DNA from: an uncultured Bacillota bacterium
Lineage (GTDB): Bacteria; Bacillota; Clostridia; Christensenellales; UBA1242
Direction: 5' to 3'
Assembly: GCA_945947685.1 (NCBI GenBank)
Contig: CAMEYT010000029.1
Span: 1-5,797, forward strand
DNA length: 5,797 nucleotides
This document shows, one piece after another, positions 1-5,797 of this stretch. The notes beneath the pieces are model-generated. The model was not told the DNA's origin and searched no databases. It worked only from the letters and a program-made list of their open reading frames with translations. A program made the translations under genes and the position numbers. Position 1 is the first letter of the stretch. Every line of letters begins with the position of its first letter.

Positions 1-871
1 TGATACCCTTGAAAAGCGATTGGGAGAATCTTTCAAATTAGTTAATGACCGATTAGAATCAGTATACAAAGGATTGGGAGAAATGCAATCTTTAGCTGTT
101 GGAGTTGGTGATTTAAAGAAAGTCCTAACAAATGTTAAATCACGTGGGTCATGGGGAGAAATTCATCTTGAAAGTATTCTGGAGGAGTATTTAACACCTG
201 AACAATATGTCAAGAATGCAAAGCTTAAGGCAAGTAGCAAGGACTTTGTTGAATTTGCTGTAAAAATACCAAGTAAGGTTGACGGAAAAATTGTTATGCT
301 ACCTATTGATAGTAAATTCCCAATCGAAGACTACGGCAGACTAGTTGAGGCGGAGGAGAAGGGGGATATTGCACTTATTCAAACTTATAGAAAAGAATTG
401 GAGAAATCTGTCAAACTTTATGCAAGAACTATTAGAGATAAATATATTGACCCTCCATATACAACTGATTTTGCTGTAATGTTTTTACCAACAGAAAGCT
501 TGTTCTGTGAGGTTTTAAAGAACGCTAGTTTAGCTGAAACAATACAGAGAGATTATCGAGTAACAATCACTGGCCCTACAACTCTAACTGCTTTTATAAA
601 TAGTTTGCAGCTTGGTTTCCATGCATTAGCTATTGAAAAACAGACGAGTGAAGTTTGGAAAATTTTAGCTAATGTTAAGACTGAATTTGGCAAATTTGGA
701 GATATTTTAGCTAAGACGAAGAAGAAAATTCAGGAAGTTGCTAATACAATGGAGGATGCAGAGAGTAAGACGAGAAATATTCAGAGAAAGTTGGGAAAAG
801 TTGATGCTCTGCCATTTAATAACAGCACTGAAGAAGTTGAAATGAATTCAGAAAATAATGAGGAAGAGTAA
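1..871 (+). CDS. rmuC: RmuC family DNA recombination protein, C-terminal part (5' end outside the window)
   Basis: The frame is open from the first complete codon at base 2 to the TAA at 869-871. A TTG at 20 could be taken as a start but is internal: the codons before it (DTLEKR) continue the same helical pattern. About 289 residues are present, while family members are usually 400-500, so the N-terminal anchor and most of the coiled coil are missing. Recognisable RmuC blocks in order are SRGSWGEIHLESILEE, PIDSKFPIEDYGRL, KYIDPPYTTDFAVMFLPTES, and ITGPTTLTAFINSLQLGF followed by EKQTSEVWKIL. The end is a lysine-rich, probably coiled-coil helix and an acidic tail rich in Glu and Asn. RmuC proteins carry a nuclease-like core and limit inversion or rearrangement at short inverted repeats; the precise reaction is not well settled. 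The methyltransferase gene starts two bases after the stop, so the two are very likely cotranscribed. Confidence 0.93.
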   Translation, partial: DTLEKRLGESFKLVNDRLESVYKGLGEMQSLAVGVGDLKKVLTNVKSRGSWGEIHLESILEEYLTPEQYVKNAKLKASSKDFVEFAVKIPSKVDGKIVMLPIDSKFPIEDYGRLVEAEEKGDIALIQTYRKELEKSVKLYARTIRDKYIDPPYTTDFAVMFLPTESLFCEVLKNASLAETIQRDYRVTITGPTTLTAFINSLQLGFHALAIEKQTSEVWKILANVKTEFGKFGDILAKTKKKIQEVANTMEDAESKTRNIQRKLGKVDALPFNNSTEEVEMNSENNEEE

Positions 872-873
872 AT

Positions 874-1716
874 ATGAAAATTGCAAATTGGGAAGATTAT
901 AAAATCATTGCTACTGGAGATGGAGAGAAATTAGAAAAATGGGGTGATATAACCCTCTTAAGACCTGACCCACAAGTAATTTGGAGAGCAAAAAGGCCAC
1001 TTACAAAATTGCCAAATATAAATGCTAGATACTCAAGGAGTGAGTCCGGCGGAGGAGCTTGGGAGATTCTGAAAAAGTTTCCGGCAGAATGGCAAATACA
1101 GTGGGAAGGATTAAAGTTTATTGTAAAACCTATGGGATTTAAACATACAGGATTATTTCCAGAGCAAGCAGTAAACTGGAAAAGAATGATGGAATTGATT
1201 TCAAAGCAAGATAGAGAAATTAAGATTTTAAATTTATTCGCATACACCGGCGGAGCATCAGTTGCTTGTGCTAAGGTGGGAGCAAAAGTTACACATGTAG
1301 ATGCAAGTAAAGGGATGGTCGATAGAGCAAAACAGAATGCTGCGTTAAATGGAATTAATACAATTAGATATATCGTTGATGATTGCAAGAAATTTATAGA
1401 GAGAGAAATTCGTCGAGGCAATAAATATGACGCAATAATTATGGATCCACCAAGTTATGGCAGAGGACCAAGCGGAGAGATGTGGAAAATCGAAGACAAC
1501 CTCTATGATTTTGTAGAATTGACAAAGGGAGTTTTGTCAGATAATCCACTATTTGTCTTGATAAATTCATATACAACGGGATTGCAAGCAGGAGTTATCG
1601 CTAATATCCTTGAGTTAATCTTTGGCAAAGGTGGAATCGAAGCGGATGAAATTGGCCTTCCAACTGAAGAGGGGATTGTTCTTCCTTGCGGAAATTCAGG
1701 ATTTAAAATATTTTAG
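874..1716 (+). CDS. Class I SAM-dependent methyltransferase, RlmI/YwbD-like (COG1092-type)
   Basis: This 280-residue protein starts at an ATG preceded by GAGGAAG at 860-866, inside the end of rmuC. The N-terminal 90 residues probably form a small RNA- or substrate-binding part. They are followed by HTGLFPEQAVNW (91-102), the block that precedes the Rossmann fold in RlmI-like enzymes. The SAM-binding motif I is NLFAYTGGASV (120-130), the acidic loop for the ribose is VDAS (142-145), and motif IV is IIMDPPSYGRGP (188-199). A DPPSY motif is typical of nucleic-acid methyltransferases. The Cys expected in motif VI of cytosine-C5 enzymes is not visible; the equivalent strand reads FVLINSYTTG. I therefore do not call it RlmI, and target and methylated atom are unknown. 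The next gene is a pseudouridine synthase 15 bases downstream, which makes an RNA substrate more likely, but that is inference. Confidence 0.88.
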   Translation: MKIANWEDYKIIATGDGEKLEKWGDITLLRPDPQVIWRAKRPLTKLPNINARYSRSESGGGAWEILKKFPAEWQIQWEGLKFIVKPMGFKHTGLFPEQAVNWKRMMELISKQDREIKILNLFAYTGGASVACAKVGAKVTHVDASKGMVDRAKQNAALNGINTIRYIVDDCKKFIEREIRRGNKYDAIIMDPPSYGRGPSGEMWKIEDNLYDFVELTKGVLSDNPLFVLINSYTTGLQAGVIANILELIFGKGGIEADEIGLPTEEGIVLPCGNSGFKIF

Positions 1717-1731
1717 GATATAGGAGAAAAA

Positions 1732-2424
1732 ATGTTAAAAGTTTTACACGAAGACAATCATATTATAGTAGTAATTAAACCACAAAATATTCCTTCTCAA
1801 GGAGATGATTCGGGCGATGAGGATTTGCTCACACAGGTTAAAGCTTATCTTAAAGAAAAATATAATAAGCCAGGAAATGTCTATGTTGGACTTGTTCACA
1901 GACTAGATAGACCAACAGGAGGAATTATGGTGTTTGCCAAGACTTCAAAAGCGGCCAGTAGACTTTCAGAACAGATTAAAGAACATACGACAACAAAGAT
2001 ATATTATACAGTTGTAGAAGGCGAGTTAAGAGCAAACGAAGAGAAACTTGTAAACTATCTTAAGAAGGATGAGAAGAATAATATTGTTAAAATTGTTTCA
2101 CAGGGAGATAGCGGTTCAAAGAAAGCTGAATTATATTATAAAGTTCTACAGACTGAAGGACAGTATTCCTTATTAGAAGTTAAATTATTGACGGGTAGAA
2201 GCCACCAAATAAGGGTGCAGTTAAACGGGATTGGACTTCCTATTTGCGGGGATGCAAAATATAATAAAAAGGCGTCTGCAAAGATGAAAAATCTTGCACT
2301 TTGGGCGGGAAGATTGGAATTTAATCATCCAGTTACAAAAGAGAGAATGGTATTTATAGCTCCACCAGACTCAACGAAAACTCCATGGAATAAATTTTTT
2401 ATAGATAAATATTTTTTAAAATAG
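1732..2424 (+). CDS. RluA-family RNA pseudouridine synthase
   Basis: A 230-residue enzyme that should convert specific uridines in rRNA or tRNA to pseudouridine in the cytoplasm. The start is supported by AGGAG at 1722-1726, five bases before the ATG. The protein opens with the usual VLHEDNHIIVVIKPQNIPSQ (4-23). The catalytic motif is VHRLDRPTGGIMVFAKT (55-71), with Asp59 as the expected nucleophile; most relatives have Ser or Thr where the second Gly of TGG is, a small variation. Further family marks are the YYTVVEG strand (91-97), LLTGRSHQIRVQL (152-164), LALWA (188-192) and a final HP (199-200). There is no N-terminal S4 domain, and the length is close to the short single-domain members. 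The sequence alone does not tell RluA, RluC, RluD or a species-specific paralogue apart. It sits between the methyltransferase (15 bases) and pepF (13 bases) and is probably transcribed with both. Confidence 0.93.
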   Translation: MLKVLHEDNHIIVVIKPQNIPSQGDDSGDEDLLTQVKAYLKEKYNKPGNVYVGLVHRLDRPTGGIMVFAKTSKAASRLSEQIKEHTTTKIYYTVVEGELRANEEKLVNYLKKDEKNNIVKIVSQGDSGSKKAELYYKVLQTEGQYSLLEVKLLTGRSHQIRVQLNGIGLPICGDAKYNKKASAKMKNLALWAGRLEFNHPVTKERMVFIAPPDSTKTPWNKFFIDKYFLK

Positions 2425-2437
2425 AAAGGGAGGAATT

Positions 2438-4211
2438 ATGCAAGAAAGAAAGGATATTCCAGAAGAAAGCAAGTGGGATTTAAGTAAGTTTTATAGGGAT
2501 GAAAAAGAGTGTTATGCACATCTGAAAAAGTTTGAAAATTACAAAACATTAATCGCAAAATATGAAGGAAAATTGTCAAATGATGATACTCTGTTAGAAT
2601 TATTAAAGCTTGAGGATAAAATTTCTGAAGAGTGCGGAAGATTGGGTGTATACGTCTTTGTCAGACAGAGTGAAGATGTTAGAAATTCGCAGATTAATGA
2701 GCTAGCAGAAGAATTTGATCGCGTGATGAATGATTATTCTATGGCATCGGCATATATTGATGTCGAAATAGCTGATTTTTCAGATGAAAAATTAAAAGGA
2801 TTAATAAAAAATCCTCGTTTTGCGGATTATAAAAGAACCTTTGAAAGTTACTTAAAAGCGAAGAAGCATATCCTATCAAAAAAGGAAGAAAAACTTATTT
2901 CTGGAATGTCTTTTTTAGGAGGATTTAGTGATAATTTTGATAAATTTGATGATGGAGATTTAAAGTTTAACAAAGTTAAAGATAGCAAGGGTAGAAGACA
3001 CGAATTAACTCATTCTGCATATAGAGAACTTGCGGAGAGTAGAGATGCAACCTTGAGAAAAAATACTTACATTGAGTTTAATGGTGCTTATGGAAGATAT
3101 ATAAATTTCCTTTCAAACAACTATATCAACAAAGTAAAACAAAGTTGTTATTTTGCTAAAATTAGAGGATATAAATCTTCACTTTCGGCATCAATTTTTA
3201 ATGAAGAGGCTAGCGAAGAATAATCGTCTTATTAAAAAAGTTCACAGCAATATTGACATTTTCTATGACTATATGGAAATTAAGAGAAAAATGCTTGGCC
3301 TCGATAAGATTTCTATTGTAGATTCATTTGCACCAATAGCAAAAAATGTATCTAAAAAATACACTTATGATGAAGCGATTGAATTGATAAAAAAAGCAGT
3401 TGCTCCTTTGGGTGATGAGTATGTGAAACTTATTCAGAGAGCCAAGGATGAGCGATGGATAGATGTATATCCAAATGCAGGGAAAGATAGTGGAGCATAT
3501 TCAATACACGCCTACGGAATTACTCCGCTTGTATTGACAAATTTCACAGGAACTCTTGATTCTGTATTTACACTTGCCCACGAATTAGGACATGCTCTTC
3601 ATTCATATTTTTCAATGACAAAGCAGAAAATTCAAACATCCGAATATGTAATCTTTGTTGCAGAGGTTGCAAGCACAACAAATGAAATGTTGCTGTTGAG
3701 ATATCTTATGCAGAGAGCAAAGAGCACATCTGAAAAAATATATTATTTAGATAAACTCTTCAGCGATGTAAAGAGCACAATTTTTAGGCAGACTATGTTT
3801 TCTGAATTTGAGCAAATCACACACGCAATGTATGAGCGTGGCGAGCCATTGTCTAAAGATAAGTTGTGCAAAGAGTATTATAAACTCAATCAATTCTACT
3901 TCGGTGATAAGGTTGAACTTGTAGATGAAGTTAAATATGAGTGGGCAAGGATTCCTCATTTTTTCCGCTCTTTCTATGTGTATAAATACGCAACGGGATT
4001 GATTAGTGCATTGAATTTCTCTGAAAAAATTTTTAACGGCGACCTTGCAGCACGAGATAAGTATTTAGGATTTCTCTCAGCAGGGTGTAGTGATACGCCA
4101 ATAAAAATACTTCAGAAAGCGGGTTGCGACCTAGAGAAAGATGAGATATTTGATGATGTTTTTGCATATTTGAGAAAACAAATAAAAACTTGGATCAATT
4201 TATTAAAATAG
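2438..4211 (+). pseudogene. pepF: Oligoendopeptidase F (M3 zinc metallopeptidase), disrupted by a frameshift
   Basis: The start is an ATG four bases after a strong GGGAGG (2428-2433). Frame one runs 2438-3223 (261 residues): the opening IPEESKWDLSKFY, the helical N-terminal domain, LTHSAYRELAESRD, and RGYKSSLSASIFNEEASEE, then TAA at 3221-3223. The rest continues one frame later from AAT at 3222 as NRLIKKVHSNIDIFYDYMEI to the TAG at 4209-4211 (329 residues). The joined protein of 590 residues has the normal PepF length of about 600. Catalytic parts are intact: HELGH at 3579-3593 (joined residues 381-385), FVAEVASTTNE with the likely third zinc ligand Glu at joined residue 409, and ARIPHFFRSFYVYKYATGL near the C-terminus. 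A working copy would be a cytoplasmic endopeptidase for short peptides. As read, the first product lacks the active site, and the second part has no ribosome binding site. A sequencing error cannot be excluded. Confidence 0.9.
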
Positions 4212-4222
4212 AATAAATAAAG

Positions 4223-4250
4223 AAACGAGCCTTTTTATGCTCGTTTTTTT
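4223..4250 (+). terminator. Intrinsic terminator after pepF
   Basis: AAACGAGC (4223-4230) pairs perfectly with GCTCGTTT (4239-4246) around an eight-base loop, and a run of seven T covers 4244-4250. It begins 11 bases after the pepF stop codon. This marks the end of the rmuC-methyltransferase-pseudouridine synthase-pepF transcript. On the opposite strand the hairpin is followed by an interrupted T-rich stretch, so it is mainly a + strand terminator. Confidence 0.9.
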
Positions 4251-4442
4251 GTATTTGTATTACTTTGATTAATTATCTTTTTTATTATTTTACGGAAAAT
4301 TTAAGATATTTTATGTGCATAATTTAAATTAAAAATAGTATATCACTTCGTTAATTGACCGTTTCAATATTGGATATATGCACTAGCAAACTCTAATATA
4401 AACACTTACAGCCAGAATTGTTGTTATGATGTCAAAATAAAT

Positions 4443-4470
4443 TTGAATTTACTATATAAATTTATATAAT
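4443..4470 (+). promoter_or_regulatory. Possible sigma-A-type promoter for the YkvI-type gene
   Basis: TTGAAT (4443-4448) as a -35 box and a perfect TATAAT (4465-4470) as a -10 box are 16 bases apart, which would start transcription near 4477 and give a leader of about 107 bases. In such AT-rich DNA a TATAAT can arise by chance, so this is only the best candidate in the gap. The -10 box overlaps the right half of the palindrome at 4453-4468. Confidence 0.35.
4453..4468. repeat. Perfect 16-base AT-only palindrome
   Basis: TATATAAATTTATATA is identical to its reverse complement. It lies in the spacer and -10 region of the possible promoter, where a dimeric repressor could bind. It is made only of A and T, so chance is a serious alternative, and no matching regulator is encoded in the window. 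Confidence 0.35.
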
Positions 4471-4583
4471 TGATTACTATTTGAGAAAAATAAATTGTTT
4501 TTTTACTTAAAAGAAAAAATTTGGAATATTTACTTTAAAGCATTTGTTCATAACTAAAACTGCAAAGTCATATATCTTTTTAT

Positions 4584-5558
4584 ATGAAATATGTTGGCAG
4601 AATTATGACAGTGATAGGTATGTTTATCGGTTCAGGATTTGCTAGTGGGAAAGAAATTGCCGTATTTTTCTCACGTTTTGGATTGTATTCCTACATCTTT
4701 ATACCTTTTGCGTTTATTTTGTTTTTTGGAGGGGTTTTTTGGATATTAAGCCAAGGAGAGAAGGGAGAAGAGAAATTCAAATCTTCAAAACTGTTAATTT
4801 TTATATCAATCCTTGTAAATTTAATTTTTACTGCATCAATGATGGCAGGAACGATGACATCTCTTAAGATAAATTCCATTTTAATGAATTGATTCATTAT
4901 TCTTACAATATTCTTTTTGTGTGGTCGTGTTATGAAAAAAGGGATGGGATATCTCACTAAAACAAATTTAATTCTTATGCCAATCCTAATCATTTCTCTC
5001 ATATGTTGCTTAATAAGAAATGCGGGGACAGAGTATTTCATTAAGCAAAATAACGCAGTATATGCAGGTTTTTATTCAATCCTATATATATTTATGAATA
5101 TGTCTTCAAGTTGTCTTGTAATAGGTAAAATGGGCGTTGGAATGAGTAGAAAAGAGAGAGTTTTTATCAGTCTTATTTCTTCTCTTATTTTGGTTATCCT
5201 TCTATTTGGGATTAATTATACTCTCTTGACAAATAAAGGTGTATTGGATATGTCTCTTCCGCTTCTTGAGATAAGTTCGGGCGGAGTATATTATCTTATG
5301 AAATTTGTGCTATTTACTGGGTGTTTAACAAGCCTATTGTCGGTCGTTTTTGTAAATTCTAAATCGCTAAACGAACTTGGAATAAAAGGAATTTGGAGTT
5401 ATATCTTATGTATATTATTGCCATTTGGGATTAGCTTTTTAGGTTTTGGAAATATTGTTTCATATCTATATCCAGTGGCAAGTATTTTAGGTGGAGGAAT
5501 TTTACTTTCATTATATTTTTCCCCGACAAACAAAAAGCAAAATATGCTGCGTTTTTAG
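4584..5558 (+). pseudogene. YkvI-family multi-pass membrane protein, interrupted by an in-frame TGA
   Basis: The frame is open from ATG 4584 to TAG 5556-5558 except for a single TGA at 4890-4892. Read through, it gives 324 codons, near the usual 320-370 of the family. The N-terminal block IGMFIGSGFASGKEIAVFF (residues 11-29) closely matches the GAGFASGQEI signature of YkvI-type proteins (COG3949), which are uncharacterised inner-membrane proteins resembling APC-type transporters. About nine or ten hydrophobic helices follow, among them ones near residues 34-56 and 69-92, then, after the TGA, near 104-116, 126-144, 159-181, 192-215, 238-257, 269-289 and 292-312. The ending SYLYPVASILGGGILL also fits. 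The substrate is unknown. No Shine-Dalgarno sequence precedes 4584; the start is chosen because its distance to GSGFASG fits the family. Restart after the TGA at TTG 4917 or ATG 4932 is unlikely, since neither has a binding site. It is probably a recent pseudogene or a base error. Confidence 0.82.
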
Positions 5559-5563
5559 AAAAA

Positions 5564-5596
5564 AGTGTGCATATTTATTTTAATAAACAGCACACT
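5564..5596. other. Hairpin between the YkvI-type gene and the next reading frame
   Basis: AGTGTGC (5564-5570) pairs perfectly with GCACACT (5590-5596). Inside, TTTAT (5574-5578) pairs with ATAAA (5583-5587), separated from the outer stem by a small internal loop. On the + strand no T run follows, so it is a poor + strand terminator. On the - strand it is followed by six T (the A run 5559-5564), which would suit termination of a transcript coming from the right. It could also be a processing or attenuation element, or stabilise the 3' end of the upstream mRNA. Confidence 0.5.
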
Positions 5597-5606
5597 AAAA
5601 TTAATT

Positions 5607-5797
5607 ATGACTAAATATTTCTCAAATGCTACATATATTGTTTTGTTCCTCGCCTGTATAATGACGAATGTTTTTGTATATCCTGTGTTTTCGAAATATA
5701 CAAACATTACTTCGAAAGACGTTCAAAGTATAAATAATTACTATGAAACGGAGTTATATCCACAGAATAATGGACTGCCATCGACTAAAGACGAGGG
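5607..5797 (+). CDS. Start of an unidentified protein with an N-terminal hydrophobic segment (3' end outside the window)
   Basis: The frame is open from ATG 5607 through the right edge, giving at least 63 residues. The start MTKYFSNATYIVLFLACIM is followed by TNVFVYPVF, a short positive N-terminus and a hydrophobic stretch of about 20 residues (9-28) that looks like a signal peptide or membrane anchor. After it the chain becomes polar and rich in Asn, Tyr, Ser and Lys (SKYTNITSKDVQSINNYYE), as in secreted or surface-exposed proteins. I do not recognise a family. No Shine-Dalgarno sequence stands before the ATG. The frame is also open upstream to the YkvI-type stop at 5558, so GTG 5565 is a formal alternative, but the ATG gives the better signal-like start. 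It lies 48 bases after the upstream gene, with a hairpin between. FLAC does not make a convincing lipobox because the hydrophobic run continues past the Cys. Confidence 0.5.
   Translation, partial: MTKYFSNATYIVLFLACIMTNVFVYPVFSKYTNITSKDVQSINNYYETELYPQNNGLPSTKDE

Larger units (their letters stand above)
4251..4583. other. AT-rich intergenic region without a recognisable gene
   Basis: This stretch between the pepF terminator and the YkvI-type gene has stop codons in all frames, with no tRNA-like cloverleaf, no long repeat and no remnant of a known protein that I can recognise. It is more AT-rich than its neighbours. It holds a promoter-like pair (4443-4470), a perfect palindrome (4453-4468) and a weak CATATA/TATATG inverted repeat (4569-4574 with 4581-4586) that covers the start codon of the following gene. 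A small RNA cannot be ruled out. Confidence 0.6.

Noticed and set aside
897..1421. Long open frame on the - strand inside the methyltransferase gene
   Set aside because: It is fully antisense to a gene with clear family motifs, has no ribosome binding site or recognisable domain, and reads as a Cys- and Ser-rich shadow translation.
3201..3230. Programmed +1 frameshift joining the two halves of pepF
   Set aside because: The bases at the junction (GAA TAA TCG) give the P-site tRNA no good pairing after a +1 slip, there is no upstream Shine-Dalgarno-like stimulator as in prfB, and PepF proteins are not known to use frameshifting.
4355..4380. TTGACC followed by TATATG as a promoter
   Set aside because: The spacing of 14 bases is too short and no better -10 box lies at 16-18 bases.
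4890..4930. UGA as selenocysteine in the YkvI-type protein
   Set aside because: The bases just after the TGA are AT-rich and form no convincing SECIS-like hairpin, and the family is not known to contain selenocysteine.
4691..5041. Open frame on the - strand across the TGA of the YkvI-type gene
   Set aside because: It is antisense to conserved membrane helices and shows no family resemblance.
5532..5556. Possible intrinsic terminator overlapping the end of the YkvI-type gene (AAAAAGCA with TGC-G-TTTTT)
   Set aside because: The stem needs a bulged G, is mostly A-T pairs, and its T run is part of the stem itself, so it is too weak to call.
4917..5558. Second half of the YkvI-type gene as an independent gene
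   Set aside because: It begins in mid-protein at a TTG with no ribosome binding site and lacks the family's conserved N-terminal GSGFASG helix.

Overview
The window reads like a piece of a low-GC Firmicutes chromosome, probably from the class Clostridia. Signs of this are AT-rich codons, strong AGGAGG-type ribosome binding sites, tight co-directional spacing, and a gene set (RmuC, RluA-type pseudouridine synthase, PepF oligoendopeptidase, YkvI-type membrane protein) common in that phylum. I cannot name a genus. All genes lie on the + strand.

Left block (1-4250): four genes, rmuC (cut by the left edge), a class I SAM-dependent methyltransferase, an RluA-family pseudouridine synthase and a pepF-type M3 metallopeptidase, are separated by only 2, 15 and 13 bases. 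The last three have clear Shine-Dalgarno sequences. A strong intrinsic terminator follows pepF at 4223-4250, so this looks like the end of one operon. The genes are housekeeping in nature (DNA maintenance, probable RNA modification, peptide turnover) rather than one pathway.

pepF is broken: the reading frame shifts at about 3221, yet the codons on both sides match the family closely, including an intact zinc-binding HELGH. Comparison with the family pattern suggests a net loss of five bases, so that two residues (Val-Tyr expected) are replaced by a single T.

Right block (4251-5797): an AT-rich gap of about 330 bases holds one possible promoter and a perfect 16-base palindrome. It is followed by a YkvI-family (COG3949-like) multi-pass membrane protein gene interrupted by one in-frame TGA at 4890-4892, with the frame otherwise open to 5558. 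After a hairpin at 5564-5596, a further reading frame starts at 5607 and runs off the right edge. It encodes a short protein start with an N-terminal hydrophobic segment.

The main message is two neighbouring genes, each with a single lesion in an otherwise well-kept sequence. That fits recent gene decay or assembly/sequencing error. UGA reassignment could explain only the second lesion and is argued against by 18 TGG tryptophan codons in the window. I see no mobile element, CRISPR array, tRNA or rRNA, and no convincing new system.
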